From Diaporthe sp. PMI_573 (Eukaryota > Ascomycota > Sordariomycetes > Diaporthales > Diaporthaceae): DNA of 64,000 bases. Shown piece after piece: positions 22,522-34,183 of the stretch; position 1 is the stretch's first letter, and every line of letters begins with the position of its first letter. The position numbers were made by a program, and so were the translations under genes. Under the pieces are notes generated by a model. The model was not told where the DNA came from and did not search any database. It worked only from the letters and a program-made list of their open reading frames with translations. The DNA lies in the NCBI GenBank assembly GCA_021399435.1, contig JAJTUP010000005.1, positions 186,001 through 250,000 of the forward strand. Direction: 5' to 3'.

Positions 22522-23420
22522 ACGCTTCGACCTACAGTCAACTGAGGGCAAATTGAGTGGGAGGATTGAGCTGTGGACCATGCAGTCATCATCACTTTAG
22601 CGATTCAAATTCTAATACAGTGATACCACCAAAACAATTTCTTACTGATGAAGTCTCAAACCTAATGTGAATATGACGTGAACGTGCTTAAGTTTGAATT
22701 TTATATTCTGGGTAATTCTTGGTGTTGTCCCGTCGAACGAGGTTTAGCTCCTCGAAAGCAGTCCATGGCACGCCAACAAGCTTCGTACATAAATCCGTGA
22801 AGTTTCGACGAAATCAAGTATAGTCGACATGTTATAGCAGAATTCCTGACCAAGTGCGCCTCGGTACAAAAGCGCTGGTTCCGTTTGGTTAGTTATGGCT
22901 GGTGCCAGGCTGACGCTTGTTTTTGCACAAGTGTACACACCCAGCATGTTTATTTGATTATCTAAGCAGTAGCAACTATCTCGACTCAACAAAAAGACCT
23001 ACAGCTCTCCAGCCTCGTGGTTTGTTGAAGCCACCTTGCCGGAGTTGCACACAGGATAATTTGGAAAGACGTTCGCTTGGTAGCCAAACGTCTGATGATA
23101 AAGTTCCGCTTTGCAGTATTCGTCTCAAGCCTGGAAGAATAGTTGCAAGTCAAGGCAACGATTAATAAAAAAAGACCTAGATTACAACATTCAAACACAC
23201 AGTTCACATTGATTGGCAAAACACATGCAATTACGAGACAACATTTGAGGATAAGGAATGTATTATGGGAAGGAAAAATAAACCTACCACTTTCCGAGCT
23301 CAACAACACCTAGACCCATGCCAGAGCCTGCCAAAATGGAGGCGATCCGCAAAATCAAAGCACTAAACACAAAATGCAAACGCTGCGATGGTCCATGGAC
23401 TAGGACAAAGAGTCGTCAAC
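22522..23420. other. Intergenic, no gene recognised
   Basis: Convergent region between CCG-1 (plus) and the Cys-rich gene (minus). If the Cys-rich gene is spliced at its 3' end (GTAAGT at its last codon), a further exon could lie between about 23290 and 23400. Nothing else seen. Confidence 0.45.
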
Positions 23421-24473
23421 TTACCGAGCGGGCCAAAGGTCCTGGTTGCGGAGGTGGAACATCGAGTTGCCCTCACAAGCAACACAGTACCACCTCCGAT
23501 CCCCATCCCAGCCATTATAGCTGCACCAAAGCGGGATCGCAGCGTCACACCAGCCGCAGTACATGGTCCTGTCCATCCCTCCGCCCCGGAACAGCCGCCA
23601 CGTCACGGCCCAGAGCTTGCGGGCGAGCCGCTCGTCCAGGCACAGGAGCCAGTCCTGCACCAGGTTCATGTCCTTGCCGCAGCAGCTCAGCCCCAGGAGG
23701 TCGAGCAGCTCCTTCCTGAAGTGGGCCATGCGCTCTTCCTGGTATTCCCGTATGTCCGGCATCGTCTCCCTGGGCGCGAGGTAACGCTTCAGCTGTCCTA
23801 GCTCAAAGGCGGCCTCGTCGATGGCCCTTCTGACGACCGGGTCGTCGTCGCCGTGCGCAGTCTCCACGGCATTACGGGCAATATCCTCGAGATCGACCGA
23901 GCAGATGAGATGGCCGCACGGCAGCTTGTGCATCGCCCTGCGGGGCTCCATGTCACCGCACAGGTGGCAGCAGCCCCACCCGTCCTTCCCCTCGGCGCCG
24001 TCACGGCCGAGGTCCAGCTCCTCGCCGTTGACGTGGTAGTCGAGGCGGCCCGGCGAGCCGCACCTCGTGCCGCTACAGGCCGAAAAGTCCGGGAGGCAGG
24101 CAAGCAGGGTGGCGGGCGGGGCCAGCGGCGGGGAGCCGCCTTTGTCATCACGCTTCGTCTTCGTCCTGCTGCTCTCGCCTGGGGCCCGGGGTGGGGAGGC
24201 CGGGGGGAGGGTGATGGTGAGGGGAGAGTTGGGGATGAAGATGGGCGGGAGGAAGGCGTACTGGCGCGGGCGGTTCAGGAATCGGTTGTCAGGTCTGGTT
24301 GCGCGCCTGTGGAAGATGCTTCCTTTGCCGACGGGACCGCCGATTAGGGCGGGGGACTCGTCGTTGTCGTGTGTCGGGCCTGCTGGGAAGGGACCTACCG
24401 GGATGTCTGTCCGGACGATGGAGCCTGTGTTCACACGTAGAGACTTGTTGCGTGAGGCGCTCAGCCCTGCCAT
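23421..24473 (-). CDS. RING-like Cys-rich protein
   Basis: 350 residues from ATG at 24473; the frame is open about 18 codons further upstream, but only from a non-ATG codon. The N-terminal third is basic and Pro-rich (disordered). From about residue 165 there are Cys pairs: CCHLCGD, then HKLPCGHLICSVDLEDI, which resembles the core of a RING finger. After about 70 residues of helical spacer come LGLSCCGKDM and a final pair of CxxC sites, MYCGWCD and WYCVACEG. This split arrangement recalls fungal RING/IBR-like proteins and suggests zinc binding and possibly E3 ubiquitin-ligase activity (inference). The stop codon overlaps a perfect GTAAGT (PAR-stop = CGG-TAA-GT), so the true C-terminus may continue in a downstream exon I could not define. 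Confidence 0.65.
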   Translation of the reverse strand: MAGLSASRNKSLRVNTGSIVRTDIPVGPFPAGPTHDNDESPALIGGPVGKGSIFHRRATRPDNRFLNRPRQYAFLPPIFIPNSPLTITLPPASPPRAPGESSRTKTKRDDKGGSPPLAPPATLLACLPDFSACSGTRCGSPGRLDYHVNGEELDLGRDGAEGKDGWGCCHLCGDMEPRRAMHKLPCGHLICSVDLEDIARNAVETAHGDDDPVVRRAIDEAAFELGQLKRYLAPRETMPDIREYQEERMAHFRKELLDLLGLSCCGKDMNLVQDWLLCLDERLARKLWAVTWRLFRGGGMDRTMYCGWCDAAIPLWCSYNGWDGDRRWYCVACEGNSMFHLRNQDLWPAR

Positions 24474-25069
24474 TTCAGTCAGCTTCTTACGGTGATGTGG
24501 ATTATTACCTTTGAGAATATGTTCCACAGTGAGTAGCTTCGATTGTGTTTTTCAGGCAGTGGCTGAATTGTCATTATCCAGAATTATCATCAACCGGTGT
24601 ACGGTGACGAGGACAACATTTAAGTATTTGAGCATTCTCTTGCAATGGCCCTATTCCCTTGTCCATCTTTCCGCAAGAAAATGCTTTGTGTCCTTTGTTC
24701 TGTGCAGTCAGTGTTGGATGCGTATCCCGCATGTTTTGGGTGCTTGAAAGCTCTGTGCGGCTCCGATACAGTGCTATTGTTGCAAAAAGCCATTGTTCAT
24801 TGTTTGCTTTCACAGAGCCTTTGAGCCTTTGGCACCAAAACGGGCAATACTGTGCCGTATCACCAGAGCCCCCAAGGAGAGGCAGCTCCTACGAAGACAT
24901 GTCAGTTTTGAATGTTTCGGGACTGGTAGAATTGCGTTCATAATTCTTTTGAATCCATTATTTCCATAGTCTCTCGCTGTGGAACTCGATTAAACCTCCC
25001 CGATAAACGTGCTGCGCTGAGAAGCAAAGAAGCTTCGTAAAATCATCCTCCTCTCTGGTTAGTACTTCC
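24474..25069. other. Intergenic, no gene recognised
   Basis: Upstream of the RING-like gene and 3' of the carboxypeptidase gene. No ORF with a recognisable domain. Confidence 0.5.
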
Positions 25070-27002
25070 TCACTTCCAAACACATGTTTCAGCGGTGGTA
25101 AACTCCCCAACAGTCGTAAGATTATCCACCCGTCCAAGCAAGAACTCAAGCTGCCTGAACGCCGCACCAGGCGCATGCTGTGGGATCTGGTGGCCCGCAT
25201 TTGCAATAGCAGTAAACGTCAGCCCCCGTTCCGTGTGCGTCTTTCCATACAAACCGCCGCCGGCGACATACCCAACCGGCAAGGTGGGAATGTGCAACTG
25301 CATCAGGGTCTGGTTGAGGGCCGGGAGGATGGTCGGGTTGTAAGGAACAAAGAAGTCGTCCCCGAACGGCGACTCCGTGAAGCCCTGGGTGCCCTGCCAG
25401 GTCATGTTGTTGATCGCCGCGAGGGTGCCGTTGGGCGTGATGAGGAAGTCGAGCTCGCCGTTGGCGATGACCACGTTGCCCGTGCGCTCGATGACGGCGG
25501 GCAGGACCGAGAAGGTCACGGGCTCGGAGTGCTCGAGCCCGAACGTCACCTCGTTACACATCCTGAAGTCGGAGCGGGGATCGTGGATATTCAGGGCGTC
25601 CTGCACGTCGCTGCGGTTGAAGTAGTTGTTGGGGCCCCAGCCGAGCGTGGGGAAGCCGAGCTGGTTGGACGGGAAGGGGCAGGAGGACGTGATGTGGTAG
25701 GGGTCGAAGCATGGGTTGACGTACAGCGCGGCCCGGGTGATTTGCGTCCAGAGCGCGCAGTCGTTATCCACGATTCCAGTGCTGTTGACGGATTTGGGGA
25801 AGGCTATTTGACCCGCAGGCGGGAACGTCAGCGCCTCCTCCATGTAGGCTATGTATCCGCAGTCCCTGGCGCGCTTGTTGATGTGCTCTGTGAAGGTGTC
25901 GTTGAGGTTGAAGTAGCTGCTGCGCTTGTTGAGGTACTGGACTGTGGTTCCTTCCTCCATGAGCCGAAGAGGTCCGATGGCAGGGTCCATGAGGTGGATC
26001 CCCTTGACGTGGTAGTACTCGTCGTCCATCTGCTCCAGGAAGTGGTTTGCGATGTAGGGAATCATCATTCCCGCATATGATTCGCCGGCCATGTAAACAT
26101 CATACCCGTGCATGTCGAAAGTGTCAATGAAGTTCTTCCAGAATCCGGCGAACTGGCTGGCAATGGCGTGCTCGTCCGTGATCAGAATGCTTGCTCCTGG
26201 GTCTGATGATGAAAGGCCCGTGCCTACAGAATTAAGTGTCAGCCTCATGTTACGGACGCAGAAGGGGTTTTTATACAAGATGGTGATAGAATCGCTCCTC
26301 TACATTGCGTTCTCAAAACCTGTGGGCTTATGAAAGCCCCCTAGAGCAAGTACATAGTAGAACATAATGCATGTGGCAGGTGTTGCTTGGAAGTGATCGA
26401 AGAAGCTTGCGTTTGGAAAATGCTTACCGATAGGCTGGTCAATCCAAACCATGTTGGTCAGGTTGGTCCAAGAGAAAGGGTTTCGCTGGGGCGAGTAAGT
26501 TCCAGCCTGCCACAAGAAGGGGCCGGTCTCCTGCAGCAGGCCACCCATGGAACTGCACCCCGGGCCTCCGTTGAGGAAAACGGTGATCTCATTGGTGGCA
26601 GCTGGATTATTGGATGGGAAGAACCAGAAGAAGAGCTGGTTGTTGCTGGTGCTGTTGATCGAGTTGAGCGGAGTGATGGGGAGTCTTCCTGCGTAAGACT
26701 CGCCCAGGTCAAAGTCCACCTCGGGGACAGCGGTGCCGTTGACCATGAACCCTGGCAAGCAGTCAGTCAGTGAGGTGTACTGAGATTTGTAGGAAATGGC
26801 AATTGACAGCAGGGACACTGGATCAGGAGAACTTACTGTGGCTCTTGGGGGTGAGAAAGGCTGGCTGACGGTCGGAATCCTTCTCCTCCAGGCGTCCATT
26901 TGCGTGCGCAGACGGAAACACCGGTACACAACGTGGGAGAACGGCAGAGAAGGCGGCAGTCGCACCACCAAGTGCAGCCAACAGGAGATTTGGAAAGAGC
27001 AT
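25070..27002 (-). CDS. Secreted serine carboxypeptidase, S10 family
   Basis: Three exons, 26837..27002, 26428..26751 and 25070..26223, give about 547 residues. Intron 1 has a GTAAGT donor and GCCAG acceptor; intron 2 is longer (204 nt), with GTAAGC and TGTAG. The signal sequence is [21 protein letters not shown]10 motifs are present: [19 protein letters not shown] near the N-terminus, [20 protein letters not shown] (oxyanion/specificity loop), the catalytic Ser in MAGESYAG, the catalytic Asp in [13 protein letters not shown] and the catalytic His in [11 protein letters not shown]. There are many N-glycosylation sequons (NGT, NST, NLT, NRS). The enzyme releases C-terminal amino acids from peptides at acid pH, outside the cell or in the vacuole. 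QIPQ replaces the more usual MVPY after the catalytic His, which is common in secreted fungal members. Confidence 0.93.
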
Positions 27003-27682
27003 GGTGAAAGTAGTGGCCAGCACGGCTAAGTACAAAGCTTGCAATCAACGGTGGTGGGAAGATACGAAGTTTGGAGGTGACGGTAAGGGCGGGATTGGAG
27101 ACAGTGAGGGAATGGCGAGGTTGGGAAAGAAATTGCAAGTCGAAAGTGAGTGTTGAGAGATGGGGCGAAAGGGTGGAGGCCAGGACTTTGAGTTTGGAAA
27201 AGTCCCAAGGGGCGATGGTACGTTGTTTTCCGATTGTAGAACAGGCTGAAGGCAAACGAATTATAGCCCAGCTAGACTGAGACTCTGGCCCCACAACTCT
27301 TCAAATTTCCCACAGAGTCTGAATTCAAATTTCTAAAAGATTGACTGTTTAATTTTGAGCATGCTTAGCTGATTACCTCCATTCCGAGGTCAAGTTCCTG
27401 TCATTACCAGTTCAGCAGACACTGCCAATTCACAAGGGATCATATCAACTTCACAAGATGGTCAAAAAGTTCACTAACAAATGTTGACTTGGGGTACTAC
27501 ATACCAATCTTCTGTCTTCACATTATCGACATCATCTATGTAGTACCCAACCAAAATTGTGTCTGAGAGAATGACAACCATGACTGAATCGCACGATTCC
27601 TATCAGGCACCAAGAAATTCCAAATGAGGGCTCCCTCAGCACATTCCTACACCTGGCCACCCATCACACCCCAAAGACTGGA
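27003..27682. other. Intergenic, no gene recognised
   Basis: Upstream region of the carboxypeptidase and 3' flank of the zinc-finger gene. A GTCAAAAAG..CTAACAA tract near 27470 is AT-rich; no gene was found. Confidence 0.5.
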
Positions 27683-29411
27683 TCAGTCCTCGTTCTCGTT
27701 CGCTTCAGAGCTGTGCTTGTCCTTGTTGTGCTTCCTGAGGTAGAAGCTTCCATGCCTGGTGGTCCAGCCGCAGCCCTCTACCTGGCACTTATGCACCTTT
27801 TGCCGCCGGCCGGTTTCTGCGAACCACTCCTCAGGGTGCCTGCCTGAAAAGTGTGACCTCCGTGAAGTCCACTTCCCTCGGAAGCCGTTACAGCCGGCGA
27901 CCTTGCAGATGTAGTGTGTGGGAGGTCCGTCAGGCTTCTCCTCATCCATGATCATGTCGCAGAGGTTGTAGGTCTCGTAGCGCGACTCGGGGGAGGCCTT
28001 GTTATTTCCCTTGTGGGATTTCTTGCCCTTGGGATCGTCCACGTAGTCAGAATCATCGTCTGACTCGTCGCTGGAATAGTCGCTGGAATAGTCGCTGGAA
28101 TAGTCGCTGTTCTCGCCCTCCTCGTCTTCTTCGGATGGTGCCGCCAAAGAAACAGCGTCAGGGTCCTCGTTGGCCGTGTCCTCAGTGACGGAGTCGCTGT
28201 CAGCCATGGACACATCAGCAGGAGGGCCCTCAGTCATGCCCTCTCCTTGAGAGTCAATAGATCCGTCGTCGAAGTCCTCCTCAACGGGGTTAGGATCGGC
28301 CATTGCCTCATCGTCGGCCTGCTGTGATCCTGACAGGGATCGAGAAGAAGTGTTGTCGCTCATCTCCTCCTCTTCCATGATGACGGAATCTCCACTCTGA
28401 TCTCCGGTCTCGACTCCGTCCTGAATGTTCTCATGAAAGGAGCCGGAACCCATTTCTGCCTCCAGCTCGCCTTGTTCAGCCATGAAGTCGTACGAGTCGA
28501 CACGGGGGTAATACACCTGAAAGTCGATGTCATCGGTTCCAATGATGAACTCCACAAATCCTCCAGAGTCAGAAGGGTCGTTCTCTCCAACCTCGCCCTC
28601 CAAACCGACAGCATCGGGGTCGTACTCTTCAACCTCGCCGTGCAGAGTGACAGCGTTGGGGTTGTCCTCGGGGCCATCGCCGATGCTGATCTTGATCCGA
28701 TTGAAGATGTCCGCAGAGGTTTTGGCAATGCCCCCGGCCATTGTGAAAGTGTCGACTCTACCATGTGCCTCCTGTCTGTGCAAAATTGTCAGAACTATAC
28801 GAGGCTCATGCTCCGAAGGGAAAAGCTTACAGAATGTCGTCGACGAGTCCCCTGATCTGGATTTCGAGTCTGTCTTGGTTCTCGATGCACCAACCCGTTT
28901 CCAGGAACTCCATCTCCTCAGCTGCAAAGGAAGCCAACGCCTGCATGACTGCATCATACTCGTCCTCGGTCAACCATTTGCTGTAGTGTGTGAGTATAAG
29001 ATGCCCGATATGTCTTGTGGATTGTGACAGGTAGATGCTTACCCCCAGCCTTCCTGGATCTCACGCCGCATGTCTTCGCAAAAGGCCTCCATGCCTTCCT
29101 TTATACTGAGTCTATGTGATTGGTATGTCAGCAGCCGCGCATCACGTAGATCCCATGATGATGGAGGATCGATTGGAATGGGGATTGATGTGTAGCAATA
29201 ATCAGGTAATGGCAGGTGTGTGGGTGCAAAGGCCACCATTGGGATGTGTATGGACGTCATGGGCTAATATCGAGGCGCCAAACGTTCGACGATACAAAGG
29301 ACCACTTGGTGCCTGGTGTCCCCAGACAATGTAGGGACTTTCTCTGTTTGTCCAGATGTCTTGCATAGAACGTGTAGGCAGAAACAGGGGGTTGAGTACT
29401 TACTCCGACAT
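27683..29411 (-). CDS. Acidic protein with two C-terminal C2H2-like zinc fingers
   Basis: Four exons give about 439 residues: 29404..29411 (only ATGTCGGA), 29043..29111, 28831..28980 and 27683..28775. Phases match at all three junctions (MSE-LSIKEG, EGWG-KWLTED, VDDIL-QEAHG). Donors are GTAAGT, GTAAGC and GTAAGC. The 292-nt first intron and 8-nt first exon are unusual; an alternative start is the Met at 28741. The N-terminal 80 residues look helical. The middle 230 residues are very acidic, with Asp/Glu/Ser repeats including a 12-bp tandem (28068-28109) coding SSDY. The C-terminus has two fingers: CKVAGC..HFSGRH and CQVEGC..HNKDKH (CxxxxC, HxxxxH). This suggests a nuclear, nucleic-acid-binding or chromatin-associated factor; no target is known. 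Confidence 0.72.
28068..28109. repeat. 12-bp tandem repeat within the acidic gene
   Basis: Units TCGCTGGAATAG at 28068-28079, 28080-28091 and 28092-28103, plus half a unit. Read on the minus strand it codes a repeated Asp-Tyr-Ser-Ser. Perfect identity suggests recent slippage and likely length polymorphism. Confidence 0.9.
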
Positions 29412-30289
29412 GATGATATCGGTACGGTAGCTGTGCTGATCGTGGTTGCGTTGCTGGTGTTGATCTTGGGTCGAATGCACGCAGCCGTGGTGCCTGGTAG
29501 ACAGCTCAGTATCCAAGATTAGCCTTGGGGTAGCGATGTTTGCTCTGTCTAAATGTGCAAAGACATGGAGGGGGCTGAAGTTTGCATTTTATCTGTCCTA
29601 GATGTGGGCGCTAGTTGTGGGCGCTCCAGTATTCACTCTGGCTTCGCCAACAATGTACACGGCGGCAGGCTCGAAGATACTTCACTTTTCATGATACTAG
29701 TTCTTGTTTGCCAAGTCACAGGCCAAGATTCACAGTATCTACTAGGAAATGACGTCGGTGTGGATGGCTATCACATACTATCATGTGTGGCCTTGTCAGT
29801 GTAATCCGGCAGGCTTCAGTCGACTTCCCATATGACAACTTCAAACGCATGAGCCTAGGAGATGACCAAGCTCCATAGCACCATTGATGGGCCAGAGGCT
29901 ACCAAAACGTAAACAATTTTCGCTGCCATTATATGGCCGTCCTTGCCACAGTACTTGATAAGCCGTTGCGTTGCTCTACGACACCCTAATCAACAAAGTT
30001 CAGTCCCTCCCTTTGACAGGCTATCAATGGTCGTGATACAAGATCAGATATGCGCCTTTTCTGATAACTTTATGCAATGACAAATCGCTTCCTTGTATTC
30101 TCGAGCACACAATTTCCCAGGCAGGTTGCAATTGTTACACTCGAGTCACCTGAGGTTGAGACGAGTTTGGTAAACTACAGCCCGGGAGATCGAGAGGCAC
30201 CCCGGAAAGACGTGACAAAGCAATAAGCCTACCAGAGCGGATTGGCGTATATTGCTGGAACAGCCAATCTGGCAATTGGTTATTGCACA
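29412..30289. other. Intergenic, no gene recognised
   Basis: Upstream of the acidic zinc-finger gene and downstream (3') of the NLR gene. No domain-bearing ORF. Confidence 0.5.
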
Positions 30290-33200
30290 TTACATGAGTA
30301 CAATACCTCGGTACATGTTCTCCTGAATTTCTAGTGAGTCTCTTTGTCTCTTCTTGGATGGATGGAAAGCCCGAAAAATAAGACTATTTCCTAACCCAAT
30401 CACTGCAGCCGGCAGACACGCTGAGGCAATTGCTTGTGCTGTGAAATTGCCCATATGGGCCACCTGGGTGTAAGCATGTTCGGGAACCTCTTCATTGACA
30501 GCATCCTGTACCGCTAGGTCAACGAAAGGTGGATGCTCGTCCTCAAGATCAAAGTAATATGCGTTGCCGTCCGGAGTGCGAAACAGCTCTACCCACTTGG
30601 CGCGATTGATGTCTCTGAAACGTGAGCAAAAAGCTGCTGTAGTCATTGTAAGTTTTGAAAACTCTAGCACTACAGGCCCGCTCCACAGGACTGGGATAGG
30701 AACTTCCACGGACAATCGCAGCGGGTAATCTCTGCGGAGGCCCTCTGCAAACGCTAGCAGGGTGCTGTCATCGACTTCCGTGCTTGGTTTGAGGCATGCG
30801 AGCACGCAGGCCAAATTAGTGGGAAATCGAGGCAACGGGTTGCCGTCAATAAGCTCATTGACCGGCCTACATGGCAGCCGAGTCAGAGCTTCCAGAAGGC
30901 CTGCTTCCGCCGGATGCTTGGCCTTCCAGGGCGCCACGAAGCTATCGAGTACGTGTTGAAACATGCGTGGCCGATCTGTTCTGTCGTTGGTCATACGGGG
31001 CCCCACCGATGCAATGAATAATGAAAAGCGGCAGACATCTCGCGCAGATGCAGGTTCCAATGTGAAAAGATACTTGGTGCCTTTAGTATGGTAAAGATTG
31101 TTCATTATTGTTGTCAGAAATGGCTTTGTATCACCAGAAATGTTGGTACTGTATAAGTCCCGGTCGTCTTGGTACCCATGCCCAAAATTCAGAATTATGT
31201 CCAGTGAGCCCCATGTATGCTGGTAATAAGAAATCTCGTAAGTAATGTTATGAAGGCGGCGAAAGCCAGAATGGTGGCTGCGGTCTCGAATCCTGAATGG
31301 AAAGTCGTGGAGATCGAAGGAGTCCCAGTGTGGCAGACTCGTCATCTGCTGTATATTTCCTTCGTCTTCCTCGCGCTCCACCTCACGTATGTAGCTGAAG
31401 GTATCCCTGGCAACGTCCCGTAGGGTGGTGTGTGGAGGGTGGCTGTCAAGACAAGCCAGAGCCAAGAGACGCGACCCACTTAGTTGTGCCACGGACGACG
31501 TTGTGTCATCCGTCTTGAAATTGTTTTCCAAGCCGTTTCGCACAAAGTCTTGGACAGTTTGATGGAGAAACTCCACTTGCAAATTTGTCCTGGTGGAAAA
31601 GTCTGAAGCTGGACCTCGGCCGGTGGTCGCATTGGAGTCACTCCCTGATACCGTAGACCAATCATCGTTTGCTCCAGTATCCACCATACTGATCAGCCCA
31701 CCAGTCCTGCTAGCTAGCCAACTGATCATATCATCAACTGATTGTGGGAGGCCATCTTGGTTTCCAATGCAAATGTTTGTAACAATGTAGAGCTGGTCAA
31801 CATAGAGTGGGACGCGGCTGGCCAACATGGTCTTCAGGATGATCATCGTCTCCGGTAGATATGTTCCGCGAACTCTTTGCACAGTCAGCTTGTACATGCC
31901 GTCAAGCTCCTCGGGGTATTGGTAGAGAATCTTTTGAAGCGACTCGATCGGAGTTCCGTCGACGATTTCCTGGCGGAGATTATCCACAACTATCCTCACC
32001 CAGATAAAGACACCCTTAGCCCTCGATGCAATGTCCGTGGACAGGTCTGAGATTGATTTCTGCCGTTGGCCAAGCGCTCTGAGAGTGTGAGCCATCGCGT
32101 ACTGTCGGATATCTTGCATTGTGAAGTTGTGCATGGCGAACGAAGGTACGCGCCGGTTGTCTCCGAGCCGTTCCTGGAATATGGGCCAAGGCCGGCTTGC
32201 CAGGCATACTTTTAGGATTGGCGTGTCTGGCTTGCCCCTGACATCCCTATGGGTTGCAATCAGGTCGTCGAATATGCTCAGTAGAGTACCATTGTCATCC
32301 TGCTTTTGATTTTCGTCAAGAGCATCAACAAAGAGAGTGATTCGATCCCTGCAACCAGGCACAGCTGGTGGCATATGAGGGAGGTGTAAAATAGACCGAG
32401 ACAAGCTTCGGACATCCCAAGGTTGTTGGCGTCTCTTCAAGTCCAGGTATATCGGTCGAATCAACTCAAAACTGCGAGGATATTACTCCAGTATTTGGTA
32501 GAGAAGCTCCATCAGCATTCCGCGGAGGCTCTTTTGAACTAATGACTTTCCACGTAGATGGAAAAAGTACGCGACCGGATGACCTTCGGAGTTTGGCGGT
32601 TGTAGCGACATAGTTCGATTGTCTTCGTATGCGAATCGCATCAAAGTAGACTTCCCAGAGTCAGGCTTCCCAGTTATCCAGAAAAGGGCATCGAACTCCC
32701 CGCTGTCGTCACATAGCCACCGAGAGAAAGGCACACGATCCGTGAAAAGCCACTCGAAAGTGTCCTTGTTGTAGTTGCGGATCTGGTCAACATCTTGCAC
32801 CCGGAATCTCGCGACAGGATCGTTCAAGCTGTTCAGACATTCTAATGCTTTGTTAAGACTGGTGTGCTTTACATGGTAATGTGCTCGATGGTCTAACCTT
32901 CGTAAATCTTGCGTTCATTCGAGGCTTGGTTTTGTATGTGTCAGCATCCAGCTGGCCCAGGTATAATCACGCATGTTTTACATGCTTGCCCAAGTAATGA
33001 ACTCACACATTTCCTTCTGAACGACGCTGACCCATTCTTTGATTGTGCGGCTCACTTTCACAAAACCATCGTCCTGTGATGATATGTACTTCGCCATGTT
33101 GCGGTGGTCCTCAGATATGCTACCCCAGGTCTCACGAGCATGACCAATCTTGGCGGAATCTGGTCTCACAATTTGCATACCAAGAATTCCTATGCGAACT

Positions 33201-34183
33201 TGCTTTTCTTCCGAAAAAGACGCAATGCGCAGATTTCTGTACGTCTCGAGTGTGTGGTAAAATCCCGTCGATATCCGATCAAGTGTCTCAGAGTTCTTTT
33301 CTAGCGCGGTTAGGAGCTTGGTGTTCGCACTTTGGAAAGCGAAAGCCTTTGTCAGTAGATAGGCAATGCGACCGTAGGTCGCTGCGTTTGAACCTCTGTG
33401 TGGAGTGCCGAGGAATATTATTCCGCTCGTGTTTGACACCACCTCTCTTTCGGGTTCATGAGCCGAGTTTGCAGACTGGTTCAACGCCTGAGGACGCATG
33501 TTAGGCTACCTGACGAGTCTACAATTGAAAGTTGGTGCAACACACTTCTTTTACCACGAGTCCTCCTAGACTGTGCGCAACGATGATGGTGGGAATCTAA
33601 GTGTTAAGGTCAAATCGAAGGACCAAAGGAAGGACAAGGATTCGAATTGGGTAGATTACCTTACTGCCCCGAAGATTATGGAGCTCGTTGAACAGATTTC
33701 TTCCATGTTGGTGGACCTGATGTCCGCATCGGCAAAAGCGGCCAAAGTAGCTCTATTAGGAGGACTTCCGAAGCGGGCGGTCTTACGGTATTTGATCCAG
33801 CAGATGACATAAACCTCTCCACGTCGGCGTCGTAACCAAAGCTGTACACTTTGACATTGCCGACAGCTAATGGCAGAAGGCTCTCGGGCCAGAAGACATG
33901 CCTGGATTGCGTTTGGTCGTAAGTGGATGCAGCGTCCAGACAGGAAGGACTGCTGGCAGGTTTGCCGACGCGCATGGGGCCACTTCTTGGGCTCTTGGAC
34001 CTGGCCGCCCATGTCTTCCACGGTCCACCGAAGAGTCCATGTACCAGGACAACACTAGCATAGTCTTTAGTCTGTATACACCTCCGTATATCAAAGCAAG
34101 TTCAGGGGTCGACCTCACTTGGCAACTGGATTTTGTCCATCTGGTGGACAATAAACCTCGTTCATCCCTATCCTCAGGTCCAT
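30290..34183 (-). pseudogene. NLR-like gene: SesB-type hydrolase + NACHT, with in-frame stop
   Basis: STAND/NLR-type gene of the fungal heterokaryon-incompatibility and immunity class. Pieces in order: N-terminus from about 34183 (MNEVYCPPDGQNP), then VVLVHGLFGGPWKTW and VKVYSFGYDADVERF (to about 33815). Next come 33752..33665; 33596..33546 with the lipase nucleophile elbow IPTIIVAHSLGGLVV; and 33487..33008 starting ALNQSANS and containing SGIIFLGTPHRGS. The NACHT part starts near 32859 (ALECLNSLNDP), with Walker A ITGKPDSGKST and Walker B ITLFVDALDE, then about 600 residues without recognisable repeats, ending at 30290. Splices in the hydrolase half keep frame but use weak donors (GTTTAT, GTGTGT). 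Between LLYQILE and YPRSFELIRP an in-frame TAA (32483-32485) interrupts the NACHT frame. A normal-size intron cannot remove it, so I call a probable pseudogene. A recent loss is likely, since everything downstream is intact. Confidence 0.72.

Noticed and set aside
33573..33812. Plus-strand ORF opposite the NLR hydrolase exons
   Set aside because: It is the antisense shadow of the hydrolase part (the minus strand carries AHSLGG and FGYDADV).
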